DNA from: Patescibacteria group bacterium
Lineage (GTDB): Bacteria; Patescibacteriota; Microgenomatia; JAMCZE01
DNA length: 50,433 nucleotides
Assembly (NCBI GenBank): GCA_023485845.1
Contig: JAMCZE010000008.1
Span: 1-50,433, forward strand
Direction: 5' to 3'
Position 1 is the stretch's first letter. Every line of letters begins with the position of its first letter. Shown here one piece after another: positions 1-7,975 of the stretch. The translations under genes and the position numbers were made by a program. The notes beneath the pieces were generated by a model that was not told the DNA's origin, searched no databases, and saw only the letters and a program-made list of their open reading frames with translations.

Positions 1-110
1 TTGGCCACACAAACCAGATGGTACAAAAGCACCGAGACATTGTGCGCTTTGTGTATGTAGATACTCACGCATACAATTTTACCCTCTCGCGGCAAAGCCG
101 CGGGGAATGA
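1..110. other. No recognisable gene; short hairpin
   Basis: One frame is open from position 3 to a TGA at 108-110, but the roughly 35 residues resemble nothing I recognise. A perfect hairpin (CGCGGC, AAA, GCCGCG) sits at 88-102. The stretch lies directly upstream of a decayed recombinase fragment, so it could be the tail of a gene cut by the window edge or recombination debris. Confidence 0.3.
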
Positions 111-926
111 ACCCTAAAAGAGATTCAAAGGAAAACACGCTACAATCCATTATTCCCATTCAAAGAAATATTGTGCCCGGTGTGTAAGAAACACTTGATG
201 GGTAGCGCTCCAAGAAGTAAGTCCGGTAGGCACATCCCAACGTACCATTGTGGCAGGAAGCATAAATATTGGGGACTAAACAAAGTTAAATTTGAAGAAA
301 AAGTATATGAATTTATTAAAAGCATTAAATTTGGCAATGATTTCACCCGACTATTAAAAGAAGCCGTATTAGACGTATGGAAAGCTAAAAAAGAAGAAAT
401 ATTTCAAGACTCTATGGATTATGGAAGAAACGTTGAGAAACTTAAAGAGCAAAAACTCAAAATCAAAGATACGATTAAATCGTTAAGTTCACCAATTGCA
501 ATTAAATCGTTTGAAGAAGACTTAGAGAAGGTCGAATTCGATATCGCATTAGCTACCGAGAAACGAGACATTACCGAGAAAAAAGAGTACGATATTGAGC
601 TTTTAATAAACTATACGGAATATTTTATGGAACACGTTGAAGATTTGTTGATAGTACCGAACAATCCGATACAACAGAGGGCTTTATTTAATCTTCTTTT
701 TGAAGAGATGCCAACTTACAATGACATAGTTAATGGAACACCGCGATTATCGCAGTGTTTCGAGCTAAACCAACAAAAAGCTCTTTCAAAAGGACAACTT
801 GTGAACGAGATGGGATTATTGACTTTTGTAGACAGAAAATACCAAATAACAGTCCCAGGGACAACTCCCAAAGTGGAAACTATAAAATATGGGGCGAACC
901 TTATCGTTGTTAGTCCGAAGACATAA
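111..926 (+). pseudogene. Serine recombinase C-terminal remnant (zinc ribbon and coiled coil)
   Basis: The reading frame opens after a TGA at 108-110. It encodes about 20 residues ending in FPFKEIL, then CPVCKKHLMGS followed by a distal TYHC, the zinc-ribbon of large serine recombinases (normally FPLKGFLxCxxCG). A Lys/Glu-rich helical segment follows, as in the C-terminal coiled-coil region of that family. The N-terminal catalytic domain and recombinase domain are absent, so this is a broken gene. The likely longest translatable piece starts at TTG 171. The last 30-45 residues (from about 790-830) are not recombinase: they are the antisense of the neighbouring TVP38-like gene, so the ORF runs out of the element into target DNA, as with the other recombinases in this window. 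Confidence 0.75.
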
Positions 927-1357
927 GAAATGACATCATGGAACTGACCTAAAAATACCCTCGCTAGAAATAGCGTTTGCAAGCCGTAATTATTCGTGAG
1001 TTTATCCAATTTCTTTATGCTCTCAACTCCCACAAGTTTTTCGACCAGATCCCGGCCCCAAAATCTGCTAATCCAGAAATTCGTGACTGAAGCAATCACC
1101 ACTGCAACCGCGGAATAGAAAATAACCGTCTGCCCATAAAAGTAGAAGCCTGCAAAAAGAAATGGGGCGCCACCCAGTGGGGCGATAATATAAGTAAGCC
1201 AAGTTAAAAAGATAAACACAATAATTCCCCAAGAGCCAGCATCTTTAATAAGTTCTTGGATCATTCTCTCTGGAAAGGCCGTGCCGATTAAATAAATAAG
1301 AACAAAAAGTCCAACCGTAAGCCCTATCGGCAGATAACTTTTCCGAAGTATTTTCAT
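716..1357 (-). pseudogene. TVP38/TMEM64 (DedA-like, VTT domain) membrane protein, 3' end lost
   Basis: The start MKILRKSYLP at 1357 is chosen over an upstream in-frame ATG at 1381 because the hydrophobic N-terminus follows it directly. Several membrane segments are visible. The VTT-type signature FLARVFLGQFHDVISYVFGL is followed by FAPYFIVSTLGVVPGTVIWY, matching the conserved 'R..P..P...GL....F...TLG..PG' region of SNARE-associated/DedA-like proteins (proposed lipid scramblases or undecaprenyl-phosphate transporters). After YFLSTK the frame continues into the antisense of the recombinase remnant and ends at 716 with polar residues where a last membrane helix is expected. I infer truncation by insertion near 790-830. 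Confidence 0.7.
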
Positions 1358-1414
1358 ACACCGATAAAGGCCACGGCCCAAGAAAATACTAGGAATGGAA
1401 CATTAATACCCATT

Positions 1415-1645
1415 CTATTTCTTAATCTCAATGATAAAATTATCAACGGTCATGTTTAAGTCGTCAATTATTGATTTAAGCGTCCCGCGTCTAATTTCTT
1501 GGGACGGATGATATGGAATTGTTGTTCGCCGGCCATCAGGATGTTTCATAGTGATATGGCTGCCAGACTGGTGAGATTCAACAAAGCCAATTTTCTTGAG
1601 AACCTTAAGGAGTTCCTTTGCCTTAATAACCGGCAATTTAGGCAT
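1415..1645 (-). CDS. hicA: HicA-type mRNA interferase toxin
   Basis: This small basic protein has the double-stranded RNA-binding-like HicA/YcfA fold. It begins MPKLPVIKAKELLKVLKKIG, carries the catalytic His within SGSHITMKHPDG, and ends with the usual PxHPSQEIRRGTLKSIIDDL segment. The family cleaves mRNA and is held inactive by HicB. I chose the start at MPKLP (1645) rather than the longer frame start at 1690 because all family similarity begins there and it then overlaps hicB by 8 nt, the usual coupled arrangement. A second, diverged hicBA pair lies at 44252-44750. Confidence 0.9.
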   Translation of the reverse strand: MPKLPVIKAKELLKVLKKIGFVESHQSGSHITMKHPDGRRTTIPYHPSQEIRRGTLKSIIDDLNMTVDNFIIEIKK

Positions 1646-1889
1646 ATTGGGGCGGAAACTGGTTAATTGGAATCGTCTGAATAATCTCAATAGTTTTATC
1701 TTCAGTAGGAACAGGTAATCCGTCCTTAATTAAACTCTGAATATGACAAGAAACGGCATCTTGAAGGTTTTTCTCAACCTCCTCAATAGTATCACCACTG
1801 GTGTGCACTCCTTTTAAGGCCGGAACAAAACCATGATAGCCACGAGGGTCATCGGGTTCGATAATAGTACGAAAAGTATAATTCTTCAT
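1638..1889 (-). CDS. hicB: HicB-type antitoxin
   Basis: The protein is a short HicB: a partial RNase-H-like fold beginning with beta strands (YTFRTIIEPDD), a YHGFVPALKGVHTSGDTIEEVEKN core, and a helix HIQSLIKDGLPVP. It lacks an obvious C-terminal DNA-binding domain, so whether it represses its own promoter cannot be told. It precedes hicA with an 8-nt overlap and should neutralise it. A TAGAAT box ends about 12 nt before the ATG on the minus strand, suggesting a short or absent leader. Confidence 0.9.
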   Translation of the reverse strand: MKNYTFRTIIEPDDPRGYHGFVPALKGVHTSGDTIEEVEKNLQDAVSCHIQSLIKDGLPVPTEDKTIEIIQTIPINQFPPQYA

Positions 1890-1918
1890 AACAGCACTAT
1901 TCTATCAGATTCCGCAAG

Positions 1919-2155
1919 CTATTTCTTCAGTAGCTTTGACAATCGAGATTTGAGGCGGGAGGCTTTGTTTTTATGGATAACATTAGTTTTGGCCGCTTTA
2001 TCCAAGGCCGACGTTAGTTTGACTAGGGCCGTCGGGGTGGGTTTTTTCTTATAAGCATCCAGCAGTCGTTTCACCCCACCTTTAATTTGGCGGTTTTGTT
2101 CCCGCCTTTTTTCGCTTTGTTTTAATTTTTTGATGGCCGACTTAAGAATTGGCAT
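1919..2155 (-). CDS. rpsT: Small ribosomal subunit protein bS20
   Basis: This is a 78-residue, very Lys/Arg-rich helical protein. It begins MPILKSAIKKLKQSEKRREQ and has the bS20 pattern of a basic N-terminus followed by a conserved ALDKAAKTNVIHKNKASRLKSRL segment near the C-terminus. bS20 binds 16S rRNA in the bottom of the small subunit and is usually about 85 residues, so the length is normal. It is divergent from murJ with only 34 nt between the two starts. Confidence 0.95.
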   Translation of the reverse strand: MPILKSAIKKLKQSEKRREQNRQIKGGVKRLLDAYKKKPTPTALVKLTSALDKAAKTNVIHKNKASRLKSRLSKLLKK

Positions 2156-2189
2156 AGCGGTTTAGATTGTATCATAGTACAATTGCCCT
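2156..2189. promoter_or_regulatory. Divergent rpsT/murJ promoter with mirror-image -10 boxes
   Basis: The 34-nt gap contains the inverted repeat ATTGTA (2166-2171) and TACAAT (2178-2183). Each arm reads TACAAT, a good -10 box, on one strand: 2178-2183 for murJ (GTG at 2190) and 2171-2166 on the minus strand for rpsT (ATG at 2155). Both would give leaderless or nearly leaderless transcripts. No convincing -35 boxes are seen. Confidence 0.45.
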
Positions 2190-3842
2190 GTGAAGGACCT
2201 ATTATTTCGCCGGCAAACCAGCATTCTCTCCGCCGCCACCCTGATTGCTATGGCCGTTTTAGGCGCCAAATTCCTGGGAATCATCCGCTATTGGTTACTC
2301 ACCGTTTATGTCCGGCCCGTTTCCGACCTGGATATTTTCTTTGCGGCTTTTCGCATTCCCGACTTTATTTTCCAAATCCTGGTCATGGGGACTCTCACCA
2401 CGGCTTTTATTCCCGTGATTGCCGCTTATGTCGGCCGGGGGCAGGATCACAAAGCCTGGCGGGTGTCCTCCATCATCGTCAACCTGGCTTTAATCGTTTT
2501 TGCCGTTTTGGCCGTGATCGCCTTTATCTTCGCTAAAGACTTGGCCATTATTGTGGCCCCCGGCTTTGCCGCCCAGCCGGACAAGCTGGACAAATTGGCT
2601 AATTTGTCCCGGATCATGCTCTCCGCCCAAGTCTTTTTCGTCATCAGTAATTTCTTCTCGGCGATCATTCAATCAACGAAGCGGTTTTTAATTCCCGCCC
2701 TGGCTCCGGCCGCTTACAACACCGGCATTATTATCGGCATTATTTTTCTGGCACCGGTTCTGGGCATTTATGGCCCAGCCTGGGGTGTGGTCTTAGGAAT
2801 TTTTCTCCATTTTCTCATCCAACTCCCCTTGGTTGCCCACATGGGCTTCAAATATGAACCGATAATTGACTTAAAGGATCATGGCGTGGCCGAGGTGGCC
2901 AAGCTTTTGGGCCCGCGGACTTTTGGCTTAGCCATTTCCCAAATCAGTTTCACTGTGGACACGGCCATGGCCAGTCTTTTGGCCACCTCCTCCATCACCA
3001 TTCTTAATTTGTCCCAGGCCCTCCAACAAGTGCCAATTGCTCTTTTTGGCGCCACCATTGCCCAAGCGGCCCTGCCAACTCTTTCCGAAGAACAGGCTCG
3101 GGAAAACCTGGACAATTTTAAAAAAACCCTGCTCACCTCTTTCCACCAAATTCTTTTCCTGACCATGCCCGCCTCCGCCATTTTGATTGTCCTTCGCATT
3201 CCCGTGGTCCGGCTGGCCTTTGGTTTGGGAAACAACAATTTTCCCTGGGATCTCACCGTGCTAACCGGCAAAACCCTAGCCGTTTTCGGGCTGGGAATTT
3301 TCACTCAGAGCTTAATTAATCTTTTGGTCCGGGCTTTTTATGCCCTGCGCGACAGCCTCACCCCGGTGAAGATCGGGGTGGCTTCTTTTGTTGTCAGCAT
3401 TATTCTAAGCTTAGCCTTTATCCTGGTTTTCCGGCTGCCAGTTTGGGCTCTGGCTGCTTCCTCGGCCGCCGGCGACGCCATCAATTTTTTCTTCCTGATG
3501 ATTTTTTTGGACCGGGTGCTGCATTTTGACAGAAAACAAGTGCTCCTGCCGGCCGGAAAAATCTTTCTGGCTGCCGCCATCACCGGCCTGGCTCTTTACG
3601 TGCCCATGAAACTGCTGGATCAGTTGGTTTTCGACACGACTAAAACCCTCCCCCTGATCGCCCTCACCGGGGCTGCCGGGGCTTCCGGCATTTCCGTCTA
3701 TCTTTTTTTAACCTGGCTTTTGGGCATCGGCGAACTGCAGTCATTTTTGGGGCTCTTTGGGAAATTGCGCCACCTTCGCAAGCCCCCGGAGGTCACCGCC
3801 CCGGTCACCGAGATTGTGGAAACAACAGAAACACATGCATAA
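2190..3842 (+). CDS. murJ: Lipid II flippase MurJ (MviN family)
   Basis: This is a 550-residue integral membrane protein with about 14 hydrophobic segments. The N-terminal region (SAATLIAMAVLGAKFLGIIR, then DIFFAAFRIPDF and LTTAFIPV) is the MurJ/MviN signature, including the conserved Arg residues facing the substrate cavity. MurJ moves the lipid II peptidoglycan precursor across the cytoplasmic membrane, a step upstream of MltG and the M23 peptidases in this window. The start is GTG 2190, 7 nt after a TACAAT box. The C-terminal tail is Pro/Thr/Glu-rich and dispensable-looking. Confidence 0.95.
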   Translation: MKDLLFRRQTSILSAATLIAMAVLGAKFLGIIRYWLLTVYVRPVSDLDIFFAAFRIPDFIFQILVMGTLTTAFIPVIAAYVGRGQDHKAWRVSSIIVNLALIVFAVLAVIAFIFAKDLAIIVAPGFAAQPDKLDKLANLSRIMLSAQVFFVISNFFSAIIQSTKRFLIPALAPAAYNTGIIIGIIFLAPVLGIYGPAWGVVLGIFLHFLIQLPLVAHMGFKYEPIIDLKDHGVAEVAKLLGPRTFGLAISQISFTVDTAMASLLATSSITILNLSQALQQVPIALFGATIAQAALPTLSEEQARENLDNFKKTLLTSFHQILFLTMPASAILIVLRIPVVRLAFGLGNNNFPWDLTVLTGKTLAVFGLGIFTQSLINLLVRAFYALRDSLTPVKIGVASFVVSIILSLAFILVFRLPVWALAASSAAGDAINFFFLMIFLDRVLHFDRKQVLLPAGKIFLAAAITGLALYVPMKLLDQLVFDTTKTLPLIALTGAAGASGISVYLFLTWLLGIGELQSFLGLFGKLRHLRKPPEVTAPVTEIVETTETHA

Positions 3843-3969
3843 TCACAAAATCAATAAATCCAATCTGCCAATTTCCAATGTCTAATATCCAATTCGTAAT
3901 TCCCAATCTGTTTTTGCGTCATAAAAATTGGTTATTAACTGATTGGTCATTGGTTTTATTGAATTGTTT

Positions 3970-5580
3970 ATGATCCAAAATTTTATAAGAAATTTCTGTG
4001 TGATTGCCCATGTGGACCATGGCAAGTCCACCCTGGCGGACCGGTTCTTGGAAATCACCGGCGCTGTTACTCGCCGGCAAATGCGCGAGCAAACCCTGGA
4101 TTCCCACCCCATCTCCCGGGAACGGGGCATTACTATTCGCTTGGCCCCAGTCACCATGAGCTATCAAGGCTATCAGCTTAATCTGATCGATACTCCCGGC
4201 CATGTCGATTTCTCTTATGAGGTTGAGCGCACCCTTTCTGCCTGCGAAGGAGCGATTCTTTTGGTGGACGCCACCCAGGGTGTTCAGGCCCAAACCCTGT
4301 CGCACTTTCGCAAGGCCGCCGCCTTGGGCCTGACAATTATTCCTGCCATCAACAAAATCGACGCCCCAAATGCTGATGTCGAAGAGGTCGAGCGTCAGCT
4401 TCAAGAGACCACCTCTCGTGAAGGTAAAATTTACAAAGTTTCAGCCAGGACAGGAGAAGGGGTAGAAGAATTACTTCAGACGGTGATCGAAAAAGTTCCC
4501 CCGCCCGAAGGAAATCCGTCCGGCCCGACAAAATCCTTAATTTTTTCTTCCCAATACAGCCAGGAACAAGGCGTGATTGCCTTTATTAAAGTTTTGGCCG
4601 GAACCGTCACCGGCGACGTGGGCCATTTTTTGCCGGCGATGACGCCGGCGGACAAGTTGGAAGCCGGCGAAGTCGGTTATCAGCTAACCCACATCAAAGA
4701 CCCGGCCAAGGTGTCCGTCTGGGAAGGCTACCAGGCGCCAAAACCGACAGTTTTTGTCAGCATTTTCCCGGTGGACCAGGACGACTATCCCCTCTTAGAA
4801 GACGGCCTAAAAAAACTAAAACTTAATGACGCGGCCATCACTTTTTCCCCCACCGCTTCCAAGGCCCTGGGCCGCGGCTGGCGCTGCGGTTTTTTGGGCC
4901 ACCTGCACGCGGAAATCTCCCAGGAACGGCTGGAAAAAGACTATGATTTGTCGCTGATTGCCACGATGCCAACCGTCGAATATCACGACAGTGAGGAACC
5001 CTGGGTGAAAACGACCATCATTACTCCTATCGATTACGTCGGGGCCATCATCACTCTTTGCGAGGACCGGCGGGGAAAACTGGCCAATATGCAGTATCAT
5101 GGCCGCAGTGTCACCCTGGAATATGAGCTGCCGCTCTCCGAGATGATCACCAATTTTTTTGACAAACTAAAATCCGCCTCTTCCGGCTTTGCCAGCCTAG
5201 ATTATGAACCGTCAGGCTATCGCCCCTTTGCCGCCGTGAACCTGGAAATTCTCATTAATCATGAGCCGGTTGACGCTTTCTCACAAATAATGGAAAAGGG
5301 GCGGGGCCAAAAGTTTGGCAAGTTCCTTGTTGAACGGCTCAAGGACATTATTCCCCGCCAGCAAATCCCCATTCCCATCCAGGCCATGATCGACGGCCAG
5401 GTCATCGCCCGGGCGGACATTCCGGCTTTTAGAAAAGACGTGACCGCCAAACTCTATGGCGGCGATGTCACTCGCCGGATGAAGCTTTTGGAGAAACAGA
5501 AGAAAGGCAAGGAAAAGATGAAAAGCATTGGCCGTGTCCAAATCCCCGGCGACACCTTCCTGAAAATCTTCAAAACTTGA
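3970..5580 (+). CDS. lepA: Elongation factor 4 (LepA) GTPase
   Basis: The start MIQNFIRNFCVIAHVDHGKS at 3970 is preferred over 3943 because family similarity begins there. G1 is HVDHGKST, G2 lies in the RERGITI segment, G3 is DTPGHVDFSYE and G4 is NKID. LepA-specific C-terminal sequence is visible (DYEPSGYRP, then RQQIPIPIQA and GGDVTRRMKLLEKQKKGKEKMK). It binds ribosomes and remodels stalled elongation or assists 30S assembly. At 536 residues it is shorter than the usual ~600, mostly in domain II. The last 27 nt before its stop are duplicated downstream of the next gene (6627-6653). Confidence 0.95.
   Translation: MIQNFIRNFCVIAHVDHGKSTLADRFLEITGAVTRRQMREQTLDSHPISRERGITIRLAPVTMSYQGYQLNLIDTPGHVDFSYEVERTLSACEGAILLVDATQGVQAQTLSHFRKAAALGLTIIPAINKIDAPNADVEEVERQLQETTSREGKIYKVSARTGEGVEELLQTVIEKVPPPEGNPSGPTKSLIFSSQYSQEQGVIAFIKVLAGTVTGDVGHFLPAMTPADKLEAGEVGYQLTHIKDPAKVSVWEGYQAPKPTVFVSIFPVDQDDYPLLEDGLKKLKLNDAAITFSPTASKALGRGWRCGFLGHLHAEISQERLEKDYDLSLIATMPTVEYHDSEEPWVKTTIITPIDYVGAIITLCEDRRGKLANMQYHGRSVTLEYELPLSEMITNFFDKLKSASSGFASLDYEPSGYRPFAAVNLEILINHEPVDAFSQIMEKGRGQKFGKFLVERLKDIIPRQQIPIPIQAMIDGQVIARADIPAFRKDVTAKLYGGDVTRRMKLLEKQKKGKEKMKSIGRVQIPGDTFLKIFKT
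5550..5576 (+). repeat. 27-bp direct repeat, copy 1 (lepA 3' end)
   Basis: A 27-nt stretch inside the lepA 3' end (coding GDTFLKIFK) is repeated exactly at 6627-6653, just after the HTH-PRTase gene. Similarity continues with single mismatches a few bases on both sides. The two copies bracket the 1-kb gene 5625-6620. Confidence 0.9.
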
Positions 5581-5626
5581 CAATCATTATTTGATAGTAT
5601 ATAGTACACAGTATACTATATACTAT
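5577..5626 (+). promoter_or_regulatory. Promoter with 13-bp palindromic operator over the start codon
   Basis: TTGACA at 5577-5582, a 17-nt spacer and TATAGT at 5600-5605 make a near-consensus vegetative promoter. A perfect 13-bp inverted repeat (5594-5606 and 5614-5626, 7-nt spacer) covers the -10 box, the expected start site and the first bases of the ATG at 5625. The gene encodes an N-terminal winged-helix domain, so autorepression through this site is the simplest reading. Confidence 0.7.
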
Positions 5627-6620
5627 GACCACAGACACTAGGCAGAGAATCCTGTCTTACATTATCACCAATAAACAGGTTCGGGCCCATGACCTGGCCC
5701 GGTCTTTCAACCTGACTTCGGCTGCGATCCACCGCCAGCTACGAAGGCTTCTGGCCGCTGGAGAAATTAAAAAAACCGGCACTCCCCCGTTGGTTTTCTA
5801 TCAGCCGGCCGACAGCCCAAAACCGACAATAACCACAACCGTTATGGATAAGAAAACCAGGGATATTCTTGAGAAGAATTATCTCTACATCACCCCGCAG
5901 GGAGATTTGCTTTATGGCGCGGCGGGTTTTGACCGCTGGGCCGCCAACACGAACCAAAGTGACAAAACGGTCACTCTGGCCAAGGTTTACGCCCGGACCC
6001 TGGCAAATTTCAACCGGCATCGCGCCCACCAGGGCTGGATTGACGCCACATTAAAGGTGCGGAGCACCTTTGGGGAAAGCTTCCTGGACAAATTGCTTTA
6101 TGCCGACTTCTACAGCCTGCCACAGTTTGGCAAAACCCGGCTGGGGTCATTGGTTTTGTATGCCAAACAATCGCAAAACCGGGCGCTGATTAGCCTGGTT
6201 TGCGAACAAATTAAGCCGTTAGTTAATAAGATTATTGATGAATACAACGTTGACGCTGTGGCATTTATTCCGCCCAGTGTCCCCCGCAGCGTCCAATTTC
6301 AGACGGAACTGGCGGCCGGCCTTAATCTGGCCCTTCCCGTCATTGACCTGGTCAAAGCCCGCAGCGGCCAGGTGATTGTGGCCCAAAAAACCCTGGAGAA
6401 ACTCTCCGAGCGGGTCACCAACGCCCGGGACTCAATTTTTGTTAGAAATAAGACCGTGGGCTACAAAAACGTGCTCCTTATTGATGATGCGGTTGGCTCG
6501 GGAGCAAGTTTGAACGAAACCGCCAAAAAGATCCGGGCCGGGGCCACCGGAAAAATAAAGGTGATTGGTTTTGCCGTGGTGGGCAGCTATCAAAAATTTG
6601 ATGTCATCCGCGAGGTTTGA
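5625..6620 (+). CDS. HTH plus ComF-like phosphoribosyltransferase fusion
   Basis: Residues 1-60 form a winged helix-turn-helix (TRQRILSYIITNKQVRAHDL, then AAIHRQLRRLLAAGEIKK) of the DeoR/MarR-like type. Residues 170-330 are a phosphoribosyltransferase of the ComF branch, with DAVAFIPPSVPRSVQFQTEL, the PRPP loop VLLIDDAVGSGASL and a trailing VIGFAVVGS. There is no zinc finger, unlike true ComF (43447-44112 here). The fusion suggests a transcription regulator sensing PRPP or a nucleotide, as in PurR-like PRTase regulators; that role is inferred. It is flanked by a 27-bp direct repeat of the lepA 3' end and has its own promoter/operator. Confidence 0.75.
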   Translation: MTTDTRQRILSYIITNKQVRAHDLARSFNLTSAAIHRQLRRLLAAGEIKKTGTPPLVFYQPADSPKPTITTTVMDKKTRDILEKNYLYITPQGDLLYGAAGFDRWAANTNQSDKTVTLAKVYARTLANFNRHRAHQGWIDATLKVRSTFGESFLDKLLYADFYSLPQFGKTRLGSLVLYAKQSQNRALISLVCEQIKPLVNKIIDEYNVDAVAFIPPSVPRSVQFQTELAAGLNLALPVIDLVKARSGQVIVAQKTLEKLSERVTNARDSIFVRNKTVGYKNVLLIDDAVGSGASLNETAKKIRAGATGKIKVIGFAVVGSYQKFDVIREV

Positions 6621-6626
6621 TCCCGC

Positions 6627-6653
6627 CGACACCTTCCTGAAAATCTTCAAAAC
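6627..6653 (+). repeat. 27-bp direct repeat, copy 2
   Basis: Exact copy of 5550-5576 with no reading-frame role here. It lies between the stop of the HTH-PRTase gene and the start of the first pilin-like gene, so it is a displaced duplicate of the lepA 3' end. Confidence 0.9.
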
Positions 6654-6677
6654 GTGAATTGTGTTATCCTGGTTAGG

Positions 6678-7256
6678 ATGAAAAAAATTCTTATACTGCT
6701 AATTCTTATGTCTTCCCTGATGGTTGTTCATCCCAAACAAATTTTCGCGGTTGACCCAACGTGCCCCTCTGGCTGCGGGCAACTTAAGGGTCCTATCGGA
6801 GGGAAAGTTTTTCCCGGTTGTCATTATTATGTGGGGCCTGTCATCAACCCACTTTCTAACTGTGGCGCAGCGACAATTTGCCCCGAAGATAATAACTATT
6901 ATTATATTTTTGACCCCACGAACAATACATGCCTGCCCCAAGAAAAAAAGCCGGTTTATCTCTGCTACTCTGGTGATTGTCAAACAGCAGTTGGCAATAT
7001 CACATTAACCCATGGCTATCCGACTGGCCTCGTTAAATTTGTCCTTCAATTTGCCTTTGGCATTTCCGGGGGAATAATTTTGCTAATGACTATCGCCACC
7101 GGCTATATGGTTCTCACCTCTTCGGGAAATCCCGAAAAACTACAAGGAGCAAAGGAAAACCTGGTTTCTATCTTCTCTGGTCTAATTCTCATCGCTTTTT
7201 CTTTGGTGTTGTTACAAGCCATTGGCGCTGATATACTAAAACTGCCGACATTTTAA
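6678..7256 (+). CDS. TrbC/VirB2-like membrane protein with Cys-rich ectodomain
   Basis: The start MKKILILLILMSSLMVVHPK at 6678 gives a clean signal peptide cleaved after IFA. The mature N-terminal part (about residues 25-110) has eight or more Cys (CPSGCGQ, CHYY, NCGAATIC, CYSGDC), suggesting a disulfide-stabilised exported domain. The C-terminus has two hydrophobic helices joined by GYMVLTSSGNPEKLQGAKEN, the loop pattern of TrbC/VirB2 pilins in CPR genomes (helix, xSxGDPxKxxxAKxx, helix). It is the first of five consecutive genes of the same style ending in a VirB6-like protein, so a pilus or secretion role is inferred. Confidence 0.65.
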   Translation: MKKILILLILMSSLMVVHPKQIFAVDPTCPSGCGQLKGPIGGKVFPGCHYYVGPVINPLSNCGAATICPEDNNYYYIFDPTNNTCLPQEKKPVYLCYSGDCQTAVGNITLTHGYPTGLVKFVLQFAFGISGGIILLMTIATGYMVLTSSGNPEKLQGAKENLVSIFSGLILIAFSLVLLQAIGADILKLPTF

Positions 7257-7257
7257 A

Positions 7258-7920
7258 ATGCGAATTCGCACTTTTTTCACTGCCTTAGTCTTGGTTTTTC
7301 TCTTTTCCTCAATTAATTCCCCGGCCTTTGCCTGTTCTGTTAGCTCTTCGTCAGCCTGGGAGGGGAAAAATTTAGTTCTCACCATCACCGACGCTCCCCA
7401 AGGATCATACACTGCTGATGTCAGCCGAAATGGAAGTAATTTAAGCGGACTTATCGTCCAATACATGAACAATAACACCTACCAAATTGTTGTCGAGAAT
7501 GCGATGGACGGCAATTATAGTGTCATCTTTAACGGCACCACGGCCACCGGGGCTGGCCAATCATGCAATGGTTCCTCGCAACCCGTTCACCAAGCAGCCT
7601 CGCCTAGTCATGGTTGGGTCAGTTCGTTATATCCCGGTTTTGGCCCAGATCCCAGCTTGGGACTAAGATTCTTTACCGATAACCTGACATCTTTTCTCAT
7701 CTCCGGAGCTTTGTTCTTACTTGTTGTCCTTTCTCTCCTCATACTACTAATCGGTGGTGTCATGTGGATCACTGCCGGGGGCAATAAGGAGGGAATGGCC
7801 AAAGCAAGAAGCACTATTACCTATGCCTTAATCGGTTTGGCCCTTGGGTTCGCTTCATTTATCATCCTGTCGGTTCTTAGTGCTTTTTTTGGCCAAAACA
7901 TTATTTGGACCGGTGCTTAG
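7258..7920 (+). CDS. TrbC/VirB2-like membrane protein with beta-rich ectodomain
   Basis: The gene starts one base after the previous stop, so the two are probably translationally coupled. A signal peptide (FFTALVLVFLFSSINSPAFA) is followed by a predicted beta-rich domain of about 90 residues (Ig-like character, no clear family). The C-terminus has two helices around VMWITAGGNKEGMAKARSTI, the same helix-loop-helix as its neighbours. The ectodomain replaces the Cys-rich domain of the upstream paralogue, suggesting a family of differently decorated pilin-like subunits. Confidence 0.65.
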   Translation: MRIRTFFTALVLVFLFSSINSPAFACSVSSSSAWEGKNLVLTITDAPQGSYTADVSRNGSNLSGLIVQYMNNNTYQIVVENAMDGNYSVIFNGTTATGAGQSCNGSSQPVHQAASPSHGWVSSLYPGFGPDPSLGLRFFTDNLTSFLISGALFLLVVLSLLILLIGGVMWITAGGNKEGMAKARSTITYALIGLALGFASFIILSVLSAFFGQNIIWTGA

Positions 7921-7962
7921 TTAGTTCTTGACTTAACTAGAAAAATGCTTCAACATAAAGGC

Positions 7963-7970
7963 AAGGAGGT
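7963..7970 (+). promoter_or_regulatory. Strong Shine-Dalgarno site of the pilin gene
   Basis: AAGGAGGT with 5-nt spacing to ATG 7976 is the clearest ribosome-binding site in the window. Most other starts lack one or appear leaderless, which marks this gene for high translation. Confidence 0.75.
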
Positions 7971-7975
7971 GAACA

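Noticed and set aside
140-346. 68-aa minus-strand ORF
   Set aside because: It lies antisense to the recombinase zinc-ribbon region, has no similarity to any family and no start context; a shadow.
2879-3304. 141-aa minus-strand ORF inside murJ
   Set aside because: Antisense of a clear membrane-protein gene; Lys/Ser-rich composition is the expected mirror of hydrophobic codons.
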